Assembly (NCBI GenBank): GCA_023055425.1
Contig: JALGPY010000001.1
Span: 71,914,994 to 71,978,993, forward strand
Source of the DNA: Linanthus parryae
Taxonomy: Eukaryota; Streptophyta; Magnoliopsida; Ericales; Polemoniaceae
Direction: 5' to 3'
Length of the DNA: 64,000 nucleotides
Shown piece by piece: positions 44,361-54,490 of the stretch. The position numbers and the translations under genes are program-made. Position 1 is the first letter of the stretch. The number at the start of each line of letters is the position of its first letter. The notes under the pieces are model-generated. The model did not search any database, was not told where the DNA came from, and was given only the letters and a program-made list of their open reading frames with translations.

Positions 44361-44459
44361 TCTAGCATGCTTGATAGTATGGATTTGTAGTGTATTAATA
44401 GATTGAAACATAGTTCAATTTGGAAAATCCTAAACCCCTCTGAGATTGCATACCCTAGG
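44361..44459 (+). pseudogene. ORF3 of C4, second segment
   Basis: Reads SSMLDSMDLQCINRLKHSSI followed by WKILNPSEIAYP, aligned to C3 ORF3 LLDKLDIDCMRKLRE and VWKVLSPSSKAYP. It is cut at 44459 by C3. The last five bases, CTAGG, are the C3 target duplication. Confidence 0.82.
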
Positions 44460-45970
44460 TGTTGAGTCAAAGACCCTTGAATATGTTTTGGTTGGTAATT
44501 GTTTTGAGTGATGAAATACAAAGAAAAGGACATAAGCAGCAATGCATTTCAGATACTCCAAGGCCTTGAGATATTGACATAACTTCAAAGCCTTGAGAGT
44601 TATTCTATTCTGCTATGTGTTCTAACAAATCTGTGTTGCAGATTGGATATCTGACTATACAGATCAAGGATTTACTGCATATACTTATGGATTACACTAT
44701 TTATATATCTAACACAATTGCAGATGATCAGAACAGGAAGAATCAAAGTTATCTGGGTTTAACTTTGAATTTCTGTGAAGAAGGTTCAGAGCTCCAAGGC
44801 CTTGAGATGTGCCTTGAGCTGCTGACAGTTTTTTTTACAGAACTAAGTTGATTCTTTCTTGCAGGTTGTGATTCTTAGTATTGTGATTATTTACTCACTT
44901 CTAAGTGTCTTAAACTTGTTTTTCATGATTCATATGTATTAGAAGTTATACAGGTTATTGTTCTAATTTGTTAAACAGTTTTATCAGAAACTGGATAACC
45001 AAACAGTCATAGCACTGTTATCTTTCTGGATTTTGTTGTTGGTGTGTTTCAATGCTGTTGCAGGGCTGTTAAACGTGCAGGAGCAATCTCAACAAACTCC
45101 AACGGATATCCACTTAGAGCTGTTTGAATTTCAGTTGAAAACAGAAAGAGGATTTGTAGGAATTGAGATCCTAAAATCTCTCAATCAGTTGCAGCTGTGG
45201 ATAAAAGAGACTGGTTTGAATTTTGAAGAAAGAGAGGCTTGCAGAAACTCAGAGAGGTGTGACAAGTTCGTGGGAAATCATTCATTCAAACACACAATCA
45301 TTCAAGCTTCAATCCAGATTCCAGAAGATTAAATCAATCCTGTTTTCCAAAAGAACACATCCAGGCTTCAATTGCTCATCTTTTTACTGTGTTCTTAGCT
45401 TGTACTTTAATCTGTGTATCTTTAGATTATCTTAAACCTCACTTAACCTAGTGGTTGGTTGTTAAAGTGAACAACAAGAGGTTCTTGTTAGCTCAACAGT
45501 TGGTAGCTGGAACTAGATAGGTTGGGAACCACAAGCTGTATAGGTGTAAGGGAAAAAACTTAGGCTTGAAGATCTAGGGCTTTTTCTGTGTGAGTAATAA
45601 GAAGTGTTTGCCCAATCCTGGTGGGATTAGATCCCTCAGGCAGAGATTAGGTCCATTGGGACTGAACTCTGTAATTTGCTTTGTGTTCTTTACTTTACAG
45701 TTTGATTATTATCTGCTGCACACAACTCAAATCAAACTAGGGTTCAAAAGCTGTATAGAATTGTTTACAGTTCAAGGCCTTGAAGCTTTCTATTTTGCCT
45801 ATGAAAGTTTCAGACAGTTTACTAAAATCTCAAGGCCTTGAGATTTGAGTTTCACACAAAGTATTTCTGTTAAACTTTGAGTTTTGCAAAAAGTTTCCAT
45901 ACTCTATTCAAACCCCCCCCCCATTCTAGAGTATTTAGGTCCTGTTTTTTGTCTACATTACACACTTTCA
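44460..45970 (+). repeat. 5' LTR of C3
   Basis: Starts TGTTGAGTCAAA, ends CACACTTTCA; 1511 bp. Exact CAAGGCCTTG words occur at about 44564, 44796, 45773 and 45831. Near the end is ACTCTA, a run of 10 C, then TAGAGT. Confidence 0.96.
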
Positions 45971-45972
45971 AT

Positions 45973-45984
45973 TGGTATCAGAGC
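45973..45984 (+). other. Primer-binding site, tRNA-iMet (C3)
   Basis: TGGTATCAGAGC, exact complement of the initiator tRNA-Met 3' end, two bases after the LTR. Confidence 0.96.
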
Positions 45985-46020
45985 TTGTGTCACTGTTTTA
46001 GATCTAACAATCTGGTGACT

Positions 46021-47160
46021 ATGAGTAATATAGGAGATGGTGGATTCTCACAAGGAAGGGCAGCCAACAGACCTCCATTGTTCTGTGGTGATAACTTCAT
46101 GCACTGGAAGGTATTGATGAAGTTATTAATCATAGATCAAGACATGGAACTATGGTCAATAGTTCAGAATGTTCCTCATGAGTACTACACTACAATTGAT
46201 GGAGTCAGATGTATCAATTCTGAGGAAAATCTTTCAGTTACTGAACTGGAAAAGGTATCAAAAAATTACAAGGCTATGAATCTGTTATACTGTGCTCTTA
46301 ATGCAGATGAGTTCAACAGAGTGTCAAATTGCAAGAGTGCCAAAGAAGTATGGGATAAACTGGTGGTGACATATGAAGGAACTAGCCAGGTTAAGAAGAC
46401 CAAAATCAACATACTTCTGAGGCAATATGAGTTGTTCAAGATGAGCTCAGATGAGAGCATCAAGGAGATGTTTAAAAGATTCACTGATGTGATGAACAAT
46501 CTGGAGTCATTGGGAAAGAAGTTCTCAAATGAAGAGAAGGTCAGAAAAATTCTGAGAAGCTTGCCAAAAGCCAAGTGGGAGCCAAAGACAACATCCATTG
46601 AGGAAGCTCAGGACTTGAGTCTTCTTCAGCGAGATGATCTACAAGGAAAGCTGCTCACTCATGAAATGTCTATGAAGGATGTGGAAGGTGATTTGAGTGA
46701 AAACATTAGGAACCTAGAACTTAAGGCAAAAGACAGTGAAAAGTCTCAAAGCCTTGAGACTGAGGATGAGCCTGATGATGAAGAGGCTTTAGCATTGATC
46801 TCCAAGGCCTTGGCCAGGATTCTCAAAAAGAAAAGAAACTCTGGTAACAGGGATTACAACAGAGAGGTCAAGACCTTCATGCAACAAGGACTCCAAAGGT
46901 AAATCTTCATCACAGTCACATAAAACCAAAGTAATGAATTGTTTTGAGTGTGGTGATGCAGATCATTTAGTAAGGGACTGTCCACAAAATAAGAAGAACA
47001 AGAAATTTCAGAAGAAAGACAGTGACAACAGAAGGAAGAAAGCCATGATGGCTTCTTGGAGTGATTTGATTCATCAAGTGACTCAGACACAGAAGAAGAG
47101 CAAGCAAACCTATGCTTTATGGCAAATCATGATGAGGAAAATTCATCAGACAGACATATT
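46021..47160 (+). pseudogene. Copia gag (C3), second half deleted
   Basis: Start MSNIGDGGFSQGRAANRPP at 46021. The UBN2-like capsid region is open to 46902 (about 294 codons). A frameshift follows, then the zinc knuckle CFECGDADHLVRDC at about 46940-46981 in another frame. Relative to C1 and C4, the coiled coil and second zinc knuckle (several hundred residues) are missing: the sequence passes from HIEDMD straight to the pre-protease VTK...DQKW at about 47170. CAAGGCCTTG occurs in the coding sequence near 46803 and SQSLETED at about 46745. Confidence 0.87.
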
Positions 47161-47745
47161 GAAGATATGGATGTCACCAAGGCCTTGAAAGATCAGAAAT
47201 GGATATTAGACAGTGGATGTTCCAGACATATGAGTGGAAAGAAGTCTCACGTCACTGAACTTACAGAAAAATCTGGAGGAACAATCACACTTGGTGACAA
47301 AGCAAAATGCAATATCATTGGTATACGTAGTATTGGTAATGGTTCTACAAATTCTATATCTGATGTTTATCTGGTAGATGGACTTAAGTATAATCTGCTT
47401 AGTATCTCTCAGTTATGTGATAAAGGTTATAAGGCTATATTTCACAAGGAGAAATGTGTGGTGCAAGATGAGAAATCTGGTGATTGCATACTCACTGCTC
47501 CTAGATCATATAATCTATATGCTATGAATACTAACAGTGTTGCAGGTGACAAGCTAAAAAGCCTCAAGGCCGTGAAGGAAGATTCAAAGCTTTGGAACAG
47601 AAAGCTTGGACATATTAGTATACATACCTTGAATAAACTCATCTCAAAAGACTTGGTAAGAGGTTTACCATCACATAAATTTTCAGATGATGAGGTTTGC
47701 AAGGCATGTGTACAAGGTAAACAAACCAGAAGCTCATTCAAGCCA
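47161..47745 (+). pseudogene. Copia protease and GAG-pre-integrase (C3)
   Basis: WILDSGCSRHMSGKKS places the catalytic Asp codon at 47209-47211, intact. Open through KYNLLSISQLCDKGYKA and KLGHISIHTLNKLISKDL to CKACVQGKQTRSSFKPK. An exact CAAGGCCTTG at about 47179 lies immediately before the protease and adds a codon relative to C2. Confidence 0.87.
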
Positions 47746-48420
47746 AAGAACTTTGTAAGTACTTCTATACCCTTAGAATTGCTTCATATGGACTTGTGTG
47801 GTCCTATGAGAGTTCAAACCCCAAAAGGTAAGAGGTATATGCTTGTTATAATTGATGATTATTCTATAATTTACTTGGGTGATGTTTATTAAAGACAAAA
47901 CTGAAGCTTTATCTGAATTTTCTAGACTGTGCAAAGAGCTTCAAACTTTGAAAAATTTACCTGTTGCATCCATTAGAAGTGATCATGGTAGGGAGTTTGA
48001 TCAACTTGACTTTGATTTGTTTTGTGCAAAGCATGGCATTTCACACAACTTTTCTGCACCTAGAACTCCACAGCAAAATGGAGTAGTTGAAAGGAAGAAT
48101 AGGACACTTGAGGATATGTCCAGAACCATGCTTCTTGAAAGTAATTTTCCAAAGTTTTTATGGGCAGCAACTGTTAACACTGCCAATTATGTGATGAATA
48201 GATGCTTGATTAGACCTATTTTGAAAAACACCCCCTATGAACTGTTTAAAGGTAGAAAGCCTACTGTTTCTTATTTCAAACCTTTTGGTTGTATCTGTTT
48301 TGTGCATAATAATGGTAGAGACAATCTTAGTAAGTTTGATGCTAGAAGTGATGAACGTGTATTTCTTGGATATTCTCAAACTAGCAAAGCCTAAAGAGTT
48401 TATAATAGAAAAACCAAGTT
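47746..48420 (+). pseudogene. Copia integrase (C3)
   Basis: D,D,E blocks are all present: HMDLCGPM (about 47787), RSDHGREFD (about 47978) and VVERKNR (about 48085). A frameshift near 47875 splits the core. The C-terminal part includes LWAATVNTANYVMNRCLI and YELFKGRKPTVSYFKPFGCI. A stop at 48392-48394 comes just before RVYNRKTKFVEESIHVIF. Confidence 0.9.
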
Positions 48421-48421
48421 T

Positions 48422-48820
48422 GTGGAAGAGAGCATTCATGTAATTTTTGATGAAAGTACTAAGGATTCTCTGAGTGAAAGTTTTGCAGATCTAGATTTGA
48501 ACAAGCATGAATCAGATGATGATGCTTTGAAAGAAGAAAAACGCAAAACTAATGTGCAAAATCAATCAGCAGAATCTCAAGGCCTTGGACCTCCTGCTGA
48601 ACCAAAATCTCAAAGCCTTGAGACAGAAGCTGAAATTTTCTATGATGCTCCCTCTACTGTTTCAAGGACTCAAAGCCTTGAAGGAGAATACTCCTGGGTA
48701 CCAATAAAGAAGTTTAAGTACCTTGCAGACCATCCAGCTGATAACATTATATCAGATCCATCAACTAGAACTCAGACAAGAGGACAGTTAAAGAACTTGT
48801 GTGCTTTTAGTGCATTTGTA
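48422..48820 (+). other. Integrase-RT linker with SQSLE repeats (C3)
   Basis: In frame, the linker has SQGLGPP (about 48577), SQSLETEA (about 48607) and TQSLEGE (about 48669). Each is encoded by a CAAGGCCTTG or CAAAGCCTTG word, so the palindrome is read through as peptide. Confidence 0.75.
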
Positions 48821-49640
48821 TCTTTGATTGAGCCTAAGAATACCAAGGAAGCACTAGAAGATGCAGAATGGATCATTGCAATGCAGAGTGAGCTGAATGA
48901 GTTTGAAAGGAACAAGGTTTGGAATCTGGTCCCCAGACCTAAAGAGAAATCAGTTATTGGAACCAGATGGGTATTCAGAAACAAGCTTGATGAGAATGGC
49001 AAAGTGGTAAGAAATAAAGCCAGACTGGTAGCTCAAGGATATAATCAGGAAGAAGGTATAGATTATGAGGAGACTTTTGCTCCTGTTGCCAGGTGCTATT
49101 AGAATACTTCTTGCATTTGCATCTCACAATCACATAAAGGTTTATCAAATGGATGTTAAATGTGCTTTTCTGAATGGATATTTACAAGAAGATGTTTTTG
49201 TAGCACAACCTCCTGATTTTGAAGATTAAAATTTTCCTGATCATGTTTATAAACTGGATAAAGCTCTTTATGGTTTAAAACAAGCTCCAAGAGCTTGGTA
49301 TGACAGACTTTCAAAATTTCTACTTGAAAACAATTTCAAAAGAGGCTTAGTTGACAAAACTCTTTTCATTAAACACCATCAAAGTGATCTGTTAGTAGTT
49401 CAGATTTATGTAAATGATATTTTATTTGGTGCTACTAATGATGCTCTTTCAAAAGAGTTTTCTAGTCTGATGTGCAGGGAATTTGAGATGAGCCTAATGG
49501 GTGAACTAAATTTCTTTCTTGGACTTCATATCTTACAAATGAAGAAAGAAATTTTTGTGCATCAAGGAAAATATACCAAGGACTTATTGAATAAGTACAA
49601 TATATCATAGTCCAAGGTGCTTAAGACCCCTATGAGTTCA
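48821..49640 (+). pseudogene. Copia reverse transcriptase (C3), catalytic Asp lost
   Basis: EPKNTKEALEDAEWIIAMQ, VIGTRWVFRNKLDENGK and [18 protein letters not shown] are clear. The YVDD box reads YVND: the codon at 49413-49415 is AAT instead of GAT, so the first catalytic Asp is gone; C4 has the normal box. There is a frameshift near 49095 and stops at PDFED (about 49227) and after NKYNIS (about 49608). Confidence 0.9.
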
Positions 49641-50350
49641 TCACTCGCTTTAGACAAAGATTCAAATGGTAAGAGTGTGAATCAAAAGGAATACAGAGGT
49701 ATGATTGGATCACTATTGTATTTAACTGCTAGCAGACCTGATATTATGTTCAGTGTCTGTATGTGTGCTAGATTTCAAGAAGATCCTAAGGAAAGTCATT
49801 TAACTGCAGTCAAAAGGATTTTTAGATATTTGAATGGAACCAGAGACTTAGGGCTTTGGTATCCAAGAAGATCTAATTTTTTGTTGAGTGGCTATTCATA
49901 TGCAGATTTTGCAGGATATAAAGTAGACAGGAAAAATACTTCTGGATGCTGTCAATTTCTTGGATTTTCATTGATCAGTTGGCATTCCAAAAAGCAAAAT
50001 TATGTAGCATTATCTACTGCAGAAGCTGAATATATTGCAGCTGGTGCTTGCTGTTCACAAGTGTTATGGATTGCTCAGCAACTTAGAGATCTTGGATATA
50101 ATTTCAGAAATTTGCCTATTCACTGTGACAACACAAGTGCTATTTCAATCTCTAAGAATCCAGTTCATCACTCAAGGACCAAGCACATAGATGTGATACA
50201 TCACTTCCTTAGAGATCATGCATAAAAAGGTGATGTTGTTTTAAATTTTATCTCTACTTCAATGCAGATTGATGATATTTTCACTAAACCTTTGCCAGAT
50301 GATAGGTTTTCATCTCTAAGGCTTGAATTGGGGATGTTAAACAAGGATGC
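49641..50350 (+). pseudogene. Copia RT connection and RNase H (C3)
   Basis: Open from 49617 to 50225: GSLLYLTASRPDIMFSVCMC, then RNase H with GYSYADFAGYKVDRKNTSG, ALSTAEAEYIAAGACCSQ (catalytic Glu) and IHCDNTSAISISKNP (catalytic Asp). The usual SDADFAG is SYADFAG, so the first RNase H Asp is replaced by Tyr. After one stop at 50223-50225 it ends DDIFTKPLPDDRFSSLRLEL near 50330. Confidence 0.9.
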
Positions 50351-50806
50351 ATTGGTTTAGGGGGAGTATTAGTACTTATATGTGTTTATGTGCTGGAATC
50401 TCAAAGCCTTGAGATTATACTTTCTGAAGCCTTGAAAGTATAGCTCAAAGCTTTGAAGTTTCTCCCTTTGCAGAAAATCTCAAGGCCTTGAGATTGTTCT
50501 CCAGGTCTTGATAATATCTGTTTTTTTAAAAAAAATGGATCATCAAATATTATATCTTATCTTTTTAGATAAATGTATCATATTTGAATTACTCAGAGAA
50601 TTTTCTAAAATATTCCAAAAATATTTTTCAAGATCCTATTTTGCATGTTGATATAGCAGAGTCCTTTTATGACTCATCCTTTTCAACCTACTTAAGCTGA
50701 AAGTCAGGGATTTTTCTTCTCATTCTTTCTCAATTCTCTACGACTCTACTCTCTCTCTCTCTGTTCCTCTCAATCACATTCTCTTCTAAAAACCTTAAAC
50801 CCCAAA
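50351..50806 (+). other. Noncoding region between pol and ORF3 (C3)
   Basis: A first PPT-like TTTAGGGGGAGTA at about 50357-50369 is followed by four palindromic words, including TCTCAAGGCCTTGAGA near 50480 and TCTCAAAGCCTTGAGA near 50399. The last 90 bp are a pyrimidine-rich leader (TCTCTCTCTCTCTGTTCCTC) ending CTTAAACCCCAAAATG, similar to that of C4. Confidence 0.7.
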
Positions 50807-52574
50807 ATGGAGCGCAAATCAGCCAGAATTCAGCAACAGGGAAAGCCCTCTGGCAGATTCAAGAAGAGAGCAAATAAGAAGGAGAAGGTAGTGATTTCTG
50901 ATTCAGATTCAGAAAACACTCAGAGCTTGCATGAGGATACTCCTCCTGCAAAGAAGTCCAGAACTCAGAAGGGAGATGAAGACTCAAGTATTGATCCACA
51001 AAAAGAGACACAGGGTGGTGATCAACCTAGGTCAGAGAAGAAGAAAGGGGGAGAAAAGAAAAAGACTGGTGAAGAGGAAAAGGGGAAATCAACTCAGGAA
51101 AGCCAGAAGAAATCAACTGAAGGAGTACAAGAAAAGACCAAACCTTCAGAGAAGAAAACTAGGGTTAAGCAAGTTGCTGCTGCAACTAAGAAAGGATATC
51201 AAGGTAAGAATGTACTTCCTATAGACTGGTTTGTTAGTTCTGAGGTTAGAACTGTATGGATGCAAGGGTATGATTCATCTAAGGTAGCTTTCTGTAGTAT
51301 GATTTCTGATGAATTATTGGATAAATTGGACATAGACTGCATGAGAAAGTTAAGAGAAACTGCTGTTTGGAAGGTGTTAAGTCCCAGTTCAAAGGCCTAT
51401 CCTAGGTTAACTAGGTTATTTTATCTGAAATTGGTTTCTGAAGGTGATGATAAAATGGTGTTAACTTCAAAAGTGGCTGGTGTGGATTTGAGGTTAGATC
51501 ATAGGACTTTTGCCAAAGTCTTGGGCATTCCTAGGAAATACAATGTTGGAGATTATCCTGATAGAAAGGAGTGTCTGGATAAGGCAAAAGAGATGTTCTT
51601 TATTGAAGGTGTTCCCTCTGGTCCAGCAGTTGACACACTCTGTGCTCAACAGTGAAGCCAAAATCTTGTTTACAATTCTGATGAGGAGTGTAGTTCCTAG
51701 GGAGAACTCAAGGGAGTTAGTGACTGATAAGGTTCCGATTTTGATGTATCTGATATCTCAAGGGTTTGAGATAGACTTGCCAACAGTTGTTATGGAGCAT
51801 TTGATTTATTGTGAAACCAGGACTAGAAACCATCCTCTTCCATATGCCAACCTGATACCTCTTTTCTTTGAATATTTTGATGTACCTGTGAAAGGAGAGG
51901 AAATGATTACTGGAGGTTTTGGGTTGATAGATGAGACTGCACTTCATAGGATTGGAGTAGTTCAGACTGGGAAAGGACATTGGAAGTTTTATTCAGATTT
52001 GTCAAAGGAAGTGCTTGCTGAGAAGGAGTTTGTAAAGCCTAAGGGAACTACATCTGGGAAAGGACAAGCCAATGAGGATTATTCTTTGTTGGTTGAGAAG
52101 TTAGAAGATCAGCAGGTTGAGATTGAAGATCTCATACAAAGGTTATTTGATCTGTCAACTGAATTCAACTAGTTCAAGGGCTTGATGAATGTTATGAATG
52201 GGAAGATGGATGTTGTCATCAAGGGCTTAAATCTGGAGAAGATACCTTCTGCTACTAGTCATGACACCAGTGTGGATTCAGAGGAAAAGCTGGGAGATTT
52301 TCTGAAGAAGAAGAAGAAGCCAATTCCAGTGGTGCTTACTTCAAAAGATTTGTATGAACAAACTGATGAAGAAGATGCTGGTGAAGACACAGGTGTTGAT
52401 GCAGCTACAGAGGTGGATTCAGTACAGGCTAAGAAGAAAGTGGATGAGATAATTCAAGAAGTGGTTGTTGAAGTGGAAGCTGAACAAGAAGGTAATCAGT
52501 CTGCTGAAGATGCTGCAAGTGAAGAAGAAATTGGACAAGGCTCTGAGAAAGGCCAGACATCAAAGAAGAAGTGA
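50807..52574 (+). pseudogene. ORF3 of C3: lysine-rich protein of unknown function
   Basis: About 589 codons with one frameshift near 51640 and one stop at 52170-52172. The N-terminal 130 residues are Lys/Glu/Ser-rich with nuclear-localisation-like clusters (AKKSRTQKGD, KKKGGEKKKTGEEEK). The middle is globular: LPIDWFVSSEVRTVWMQGYD, AYPRLTRLFYLKL, FAKVLGIPRKYN, IDLPTVVMEHLIYCETRTRN and YANLIPLFFEYFDVPV. The C-terminal part is coiled-coil-like then acidic (EVVVEVEAEQEG). It has no signal peptide or membrane segment, so the env-like label used for Sirevirus extra ORFs is not supported here. C4 encodes a homologue (43170 onward). Confidence 0.8.
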
Positions 52575-52979
52575 AGATCAGAGATTGCCAATGCCTTGAC
52601 CCTCTATCTCTTTCTCTTCTTTCTTTTCTGTTCTCAAAGCCTTGACTTTTTAGCTAAAATTTTGTTTTAAGTTTTTTTCAGGACTCTGAGTAATGATCCA
52701 ACATTTCTTCATCCTTATTTGATGAAAGTCAAAAAGGGGGAGAATTTATTTGGTTCTGTGTTTGCAGTAGCAGTATTTGAATAATAATAATACTTAGTTG
52801 TTTTGTGGTTTAATCAGTTGTGTATGTTTCTGTGGTAATATGAAAATTTTATTTTTGCTCGTTATCTTATTGGCATTATTGTATATTATATCTGCATTTT
52901 GTGTTTGTCTAATTTTGAATATGAGTGGCAGGAAAATCTATACAAGGCTGTAGGTTTTGTCTTTCATCAAGGGGGAGAT
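52575..52979 (+). other. 3' untranslated region and polypurine tracts (C3)
   Basis: Two PPT candidates: AAAAAGGGGGAGAATT (about 52731-52746) and CAAGGGGGAGATT (52968-52980), the second directly abutting the 3' LTR. Confidence 0.88.
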
Positions 52980-54490
52980 TGTTGAGTCAAATACCCTTGA
53001 ATATGTTTTGGTTGGTAATTGTTTTAAGTGATGAAAGAAAAAGACAAGGACATAAGCAGCAAGGCATTTCAGATACTCCAAGGCCTTGAGATATTGACAG
53101 AACTTCAAAGCCTTGAGAGTTATTTGATTCTGCTATGTGTTCTAACAAATCTGTGTTGCAGATTGGATATCTGACTATACAGATCAAGGATTTACTGCAT
53201 ATACTTATGGATTACACTATTTATATATCTAACACAATTGCAGATGATCAGAACAGGAAGAATCAAATTTATCTGGGTTTAACTTTGAATTTATGTGAAG
53301 AAGGTTCAGAGCTCCAAGGCCTTGAGATGTGCCTTGAGCTGCTGACAGTTTTTTTTTTACAGAACTAAGTTGATTCTTTCTTGCAGGTTGTGATTATTAG
53401 TATTGTGATTATTTACTCACTTCTAAGTGTCTTGAACTTGTTTTTCATGATTCATATGTATTAGAAGTTATACAGGTTATTGTTCTAATCTGTTAAACAG
53501 TTTTATCAGAAACTGGATAACCGAACAGTCATAGCACTGTTATCTTTATGGATTTTGTTTTTGGTGTGTTTCAATGCTGTTGCAGGGCTGTTAAACATGC
53601 AGGAGAAATCTCAACAAACTCCAAAGGATATCCACTTAGAGCTGTTTGAATTTCAGTTGAAAACAGAAACAGGATTTGTAGGAACTGAGATCCTAAAATC
53701 TCTCAATCAGTTGCAGCTGTGGATAAAAGAGACTGATTTGAATTTTGAAGAAAGAGAAACTTTCAGAATACTCAGAGAGGTGTGACAAGTTCGTGGGAAA
53801 TCATTCATTGAAACACACAATCATTCAAGCTTCAATCCAGATTCCAGAAGATTAAATCAATCTAGTTTTCCAAAAGAACACATCCAGGCTTCAATAGCTC
53901 AACTTTTTAATGTGTTCTTCACTTGTACTTTAATCTGTGTATCTTCAGATTATCTTAAACCTCACTTAACCTAGTGGTTGGTTGTTCAAGTGAACAACAA
54001 GAGGTTCTTGTTAGCTTAACAGTTAGTAGCTGGAACTAGATAGGTTGGGAACCACAAGCTGTATAGGTGTAAGGGAAATCACTTAGGCTTGAAGATCTAG
54101 GGCTTTTTCTGTGTGAGTAATAAGAAGTGTTTGCCCAATCCTGGTGGGATTAGATCCCTCTGGCAGAGATTAGGTCCATTGGGACTGGACTCTGTAAATT
54201 GATTTGTGTTCTTTACTTTACAATTTGATTATTATCTGCTGCACACAACTCAAATCAAACTGGGGTTCCAAAGTTGTTTAGAATTGTTTACAGTTCAAGG
54301 CCTTGAAGTTTTTTATTTTGCCTTTGAAAGTTTCAGAGAGTTTACTAAAATCTCAAGGCCTTGAGATTTGAGTTTCACACAAAGTATCTTAGTTAAACTT
54401 TGAGTTTTGCAAAAAGTTTCCAAACTCTATTCAACCCCCCCCCTTCTAGAGTATTTAGGTCCTGTATTTAGTCTAAATTATACACTTTCA
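52980..54490 (+). repeat. 3' LTR of C3
   Basis: 1511 bp, same length as the 5' copy; I count roughly 65 differences by eye. The C tract is 9 long here against 10 in the 5' copy. All four exact CAAGGCCTTG words are unchanged between the two copies. Confidence 0.96.

Larger units (their letters stand above)
32590..44459 (+). mobile_element. Ty1/Copia Sirevirus-like element C4, multiply interrupted
   Basis: Same family as C1 and C2, on the plus strand. Order: palindrome and PPT segment, 5' LTR, PBS, gag, protease, GAG-pre-integrase, integrase, RT (interrupted by C5 at 37688-42026), RNase H missing, ORF3 (interrupted by a MITE at 43670-44360, then by C3 at 44460). It resumes at 54491-54629 before G3. 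The 3' end is outside the window. Confidence 0.88.
44460..54490 (+). mobile_element. Ty1/Copia Sirevirus-like element C3, structurally complete
   Basis: 10,031 bp with two 1511-bp LTRs, PBS, gag, protease, integrase, RT, RNase H, ORF3 and PPT, flanked by CTAGG at 44455-44459 and 54491-54495. It belongs to a sister family of C1/C2/C4; its palindromic words have TCT...AGA flanks instead of TTT...AAA. Frameshifts and stops in most frames, a mutated RT active site and a deleted gag second half make it non-autonomous. By hand count the LTRs differ at about 4% of sites, which would suggest an insertion one to two million years old if a grass-like neutral rate applies. Confidence 0.95.

Noticed and set aside
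50807..52574. ORF3 as a retroviral-type envelope gene
   Set aside because: No signal peptide, transmembrane segment or cysteine pattern is visible; the ends are lysine-rich and acidic.
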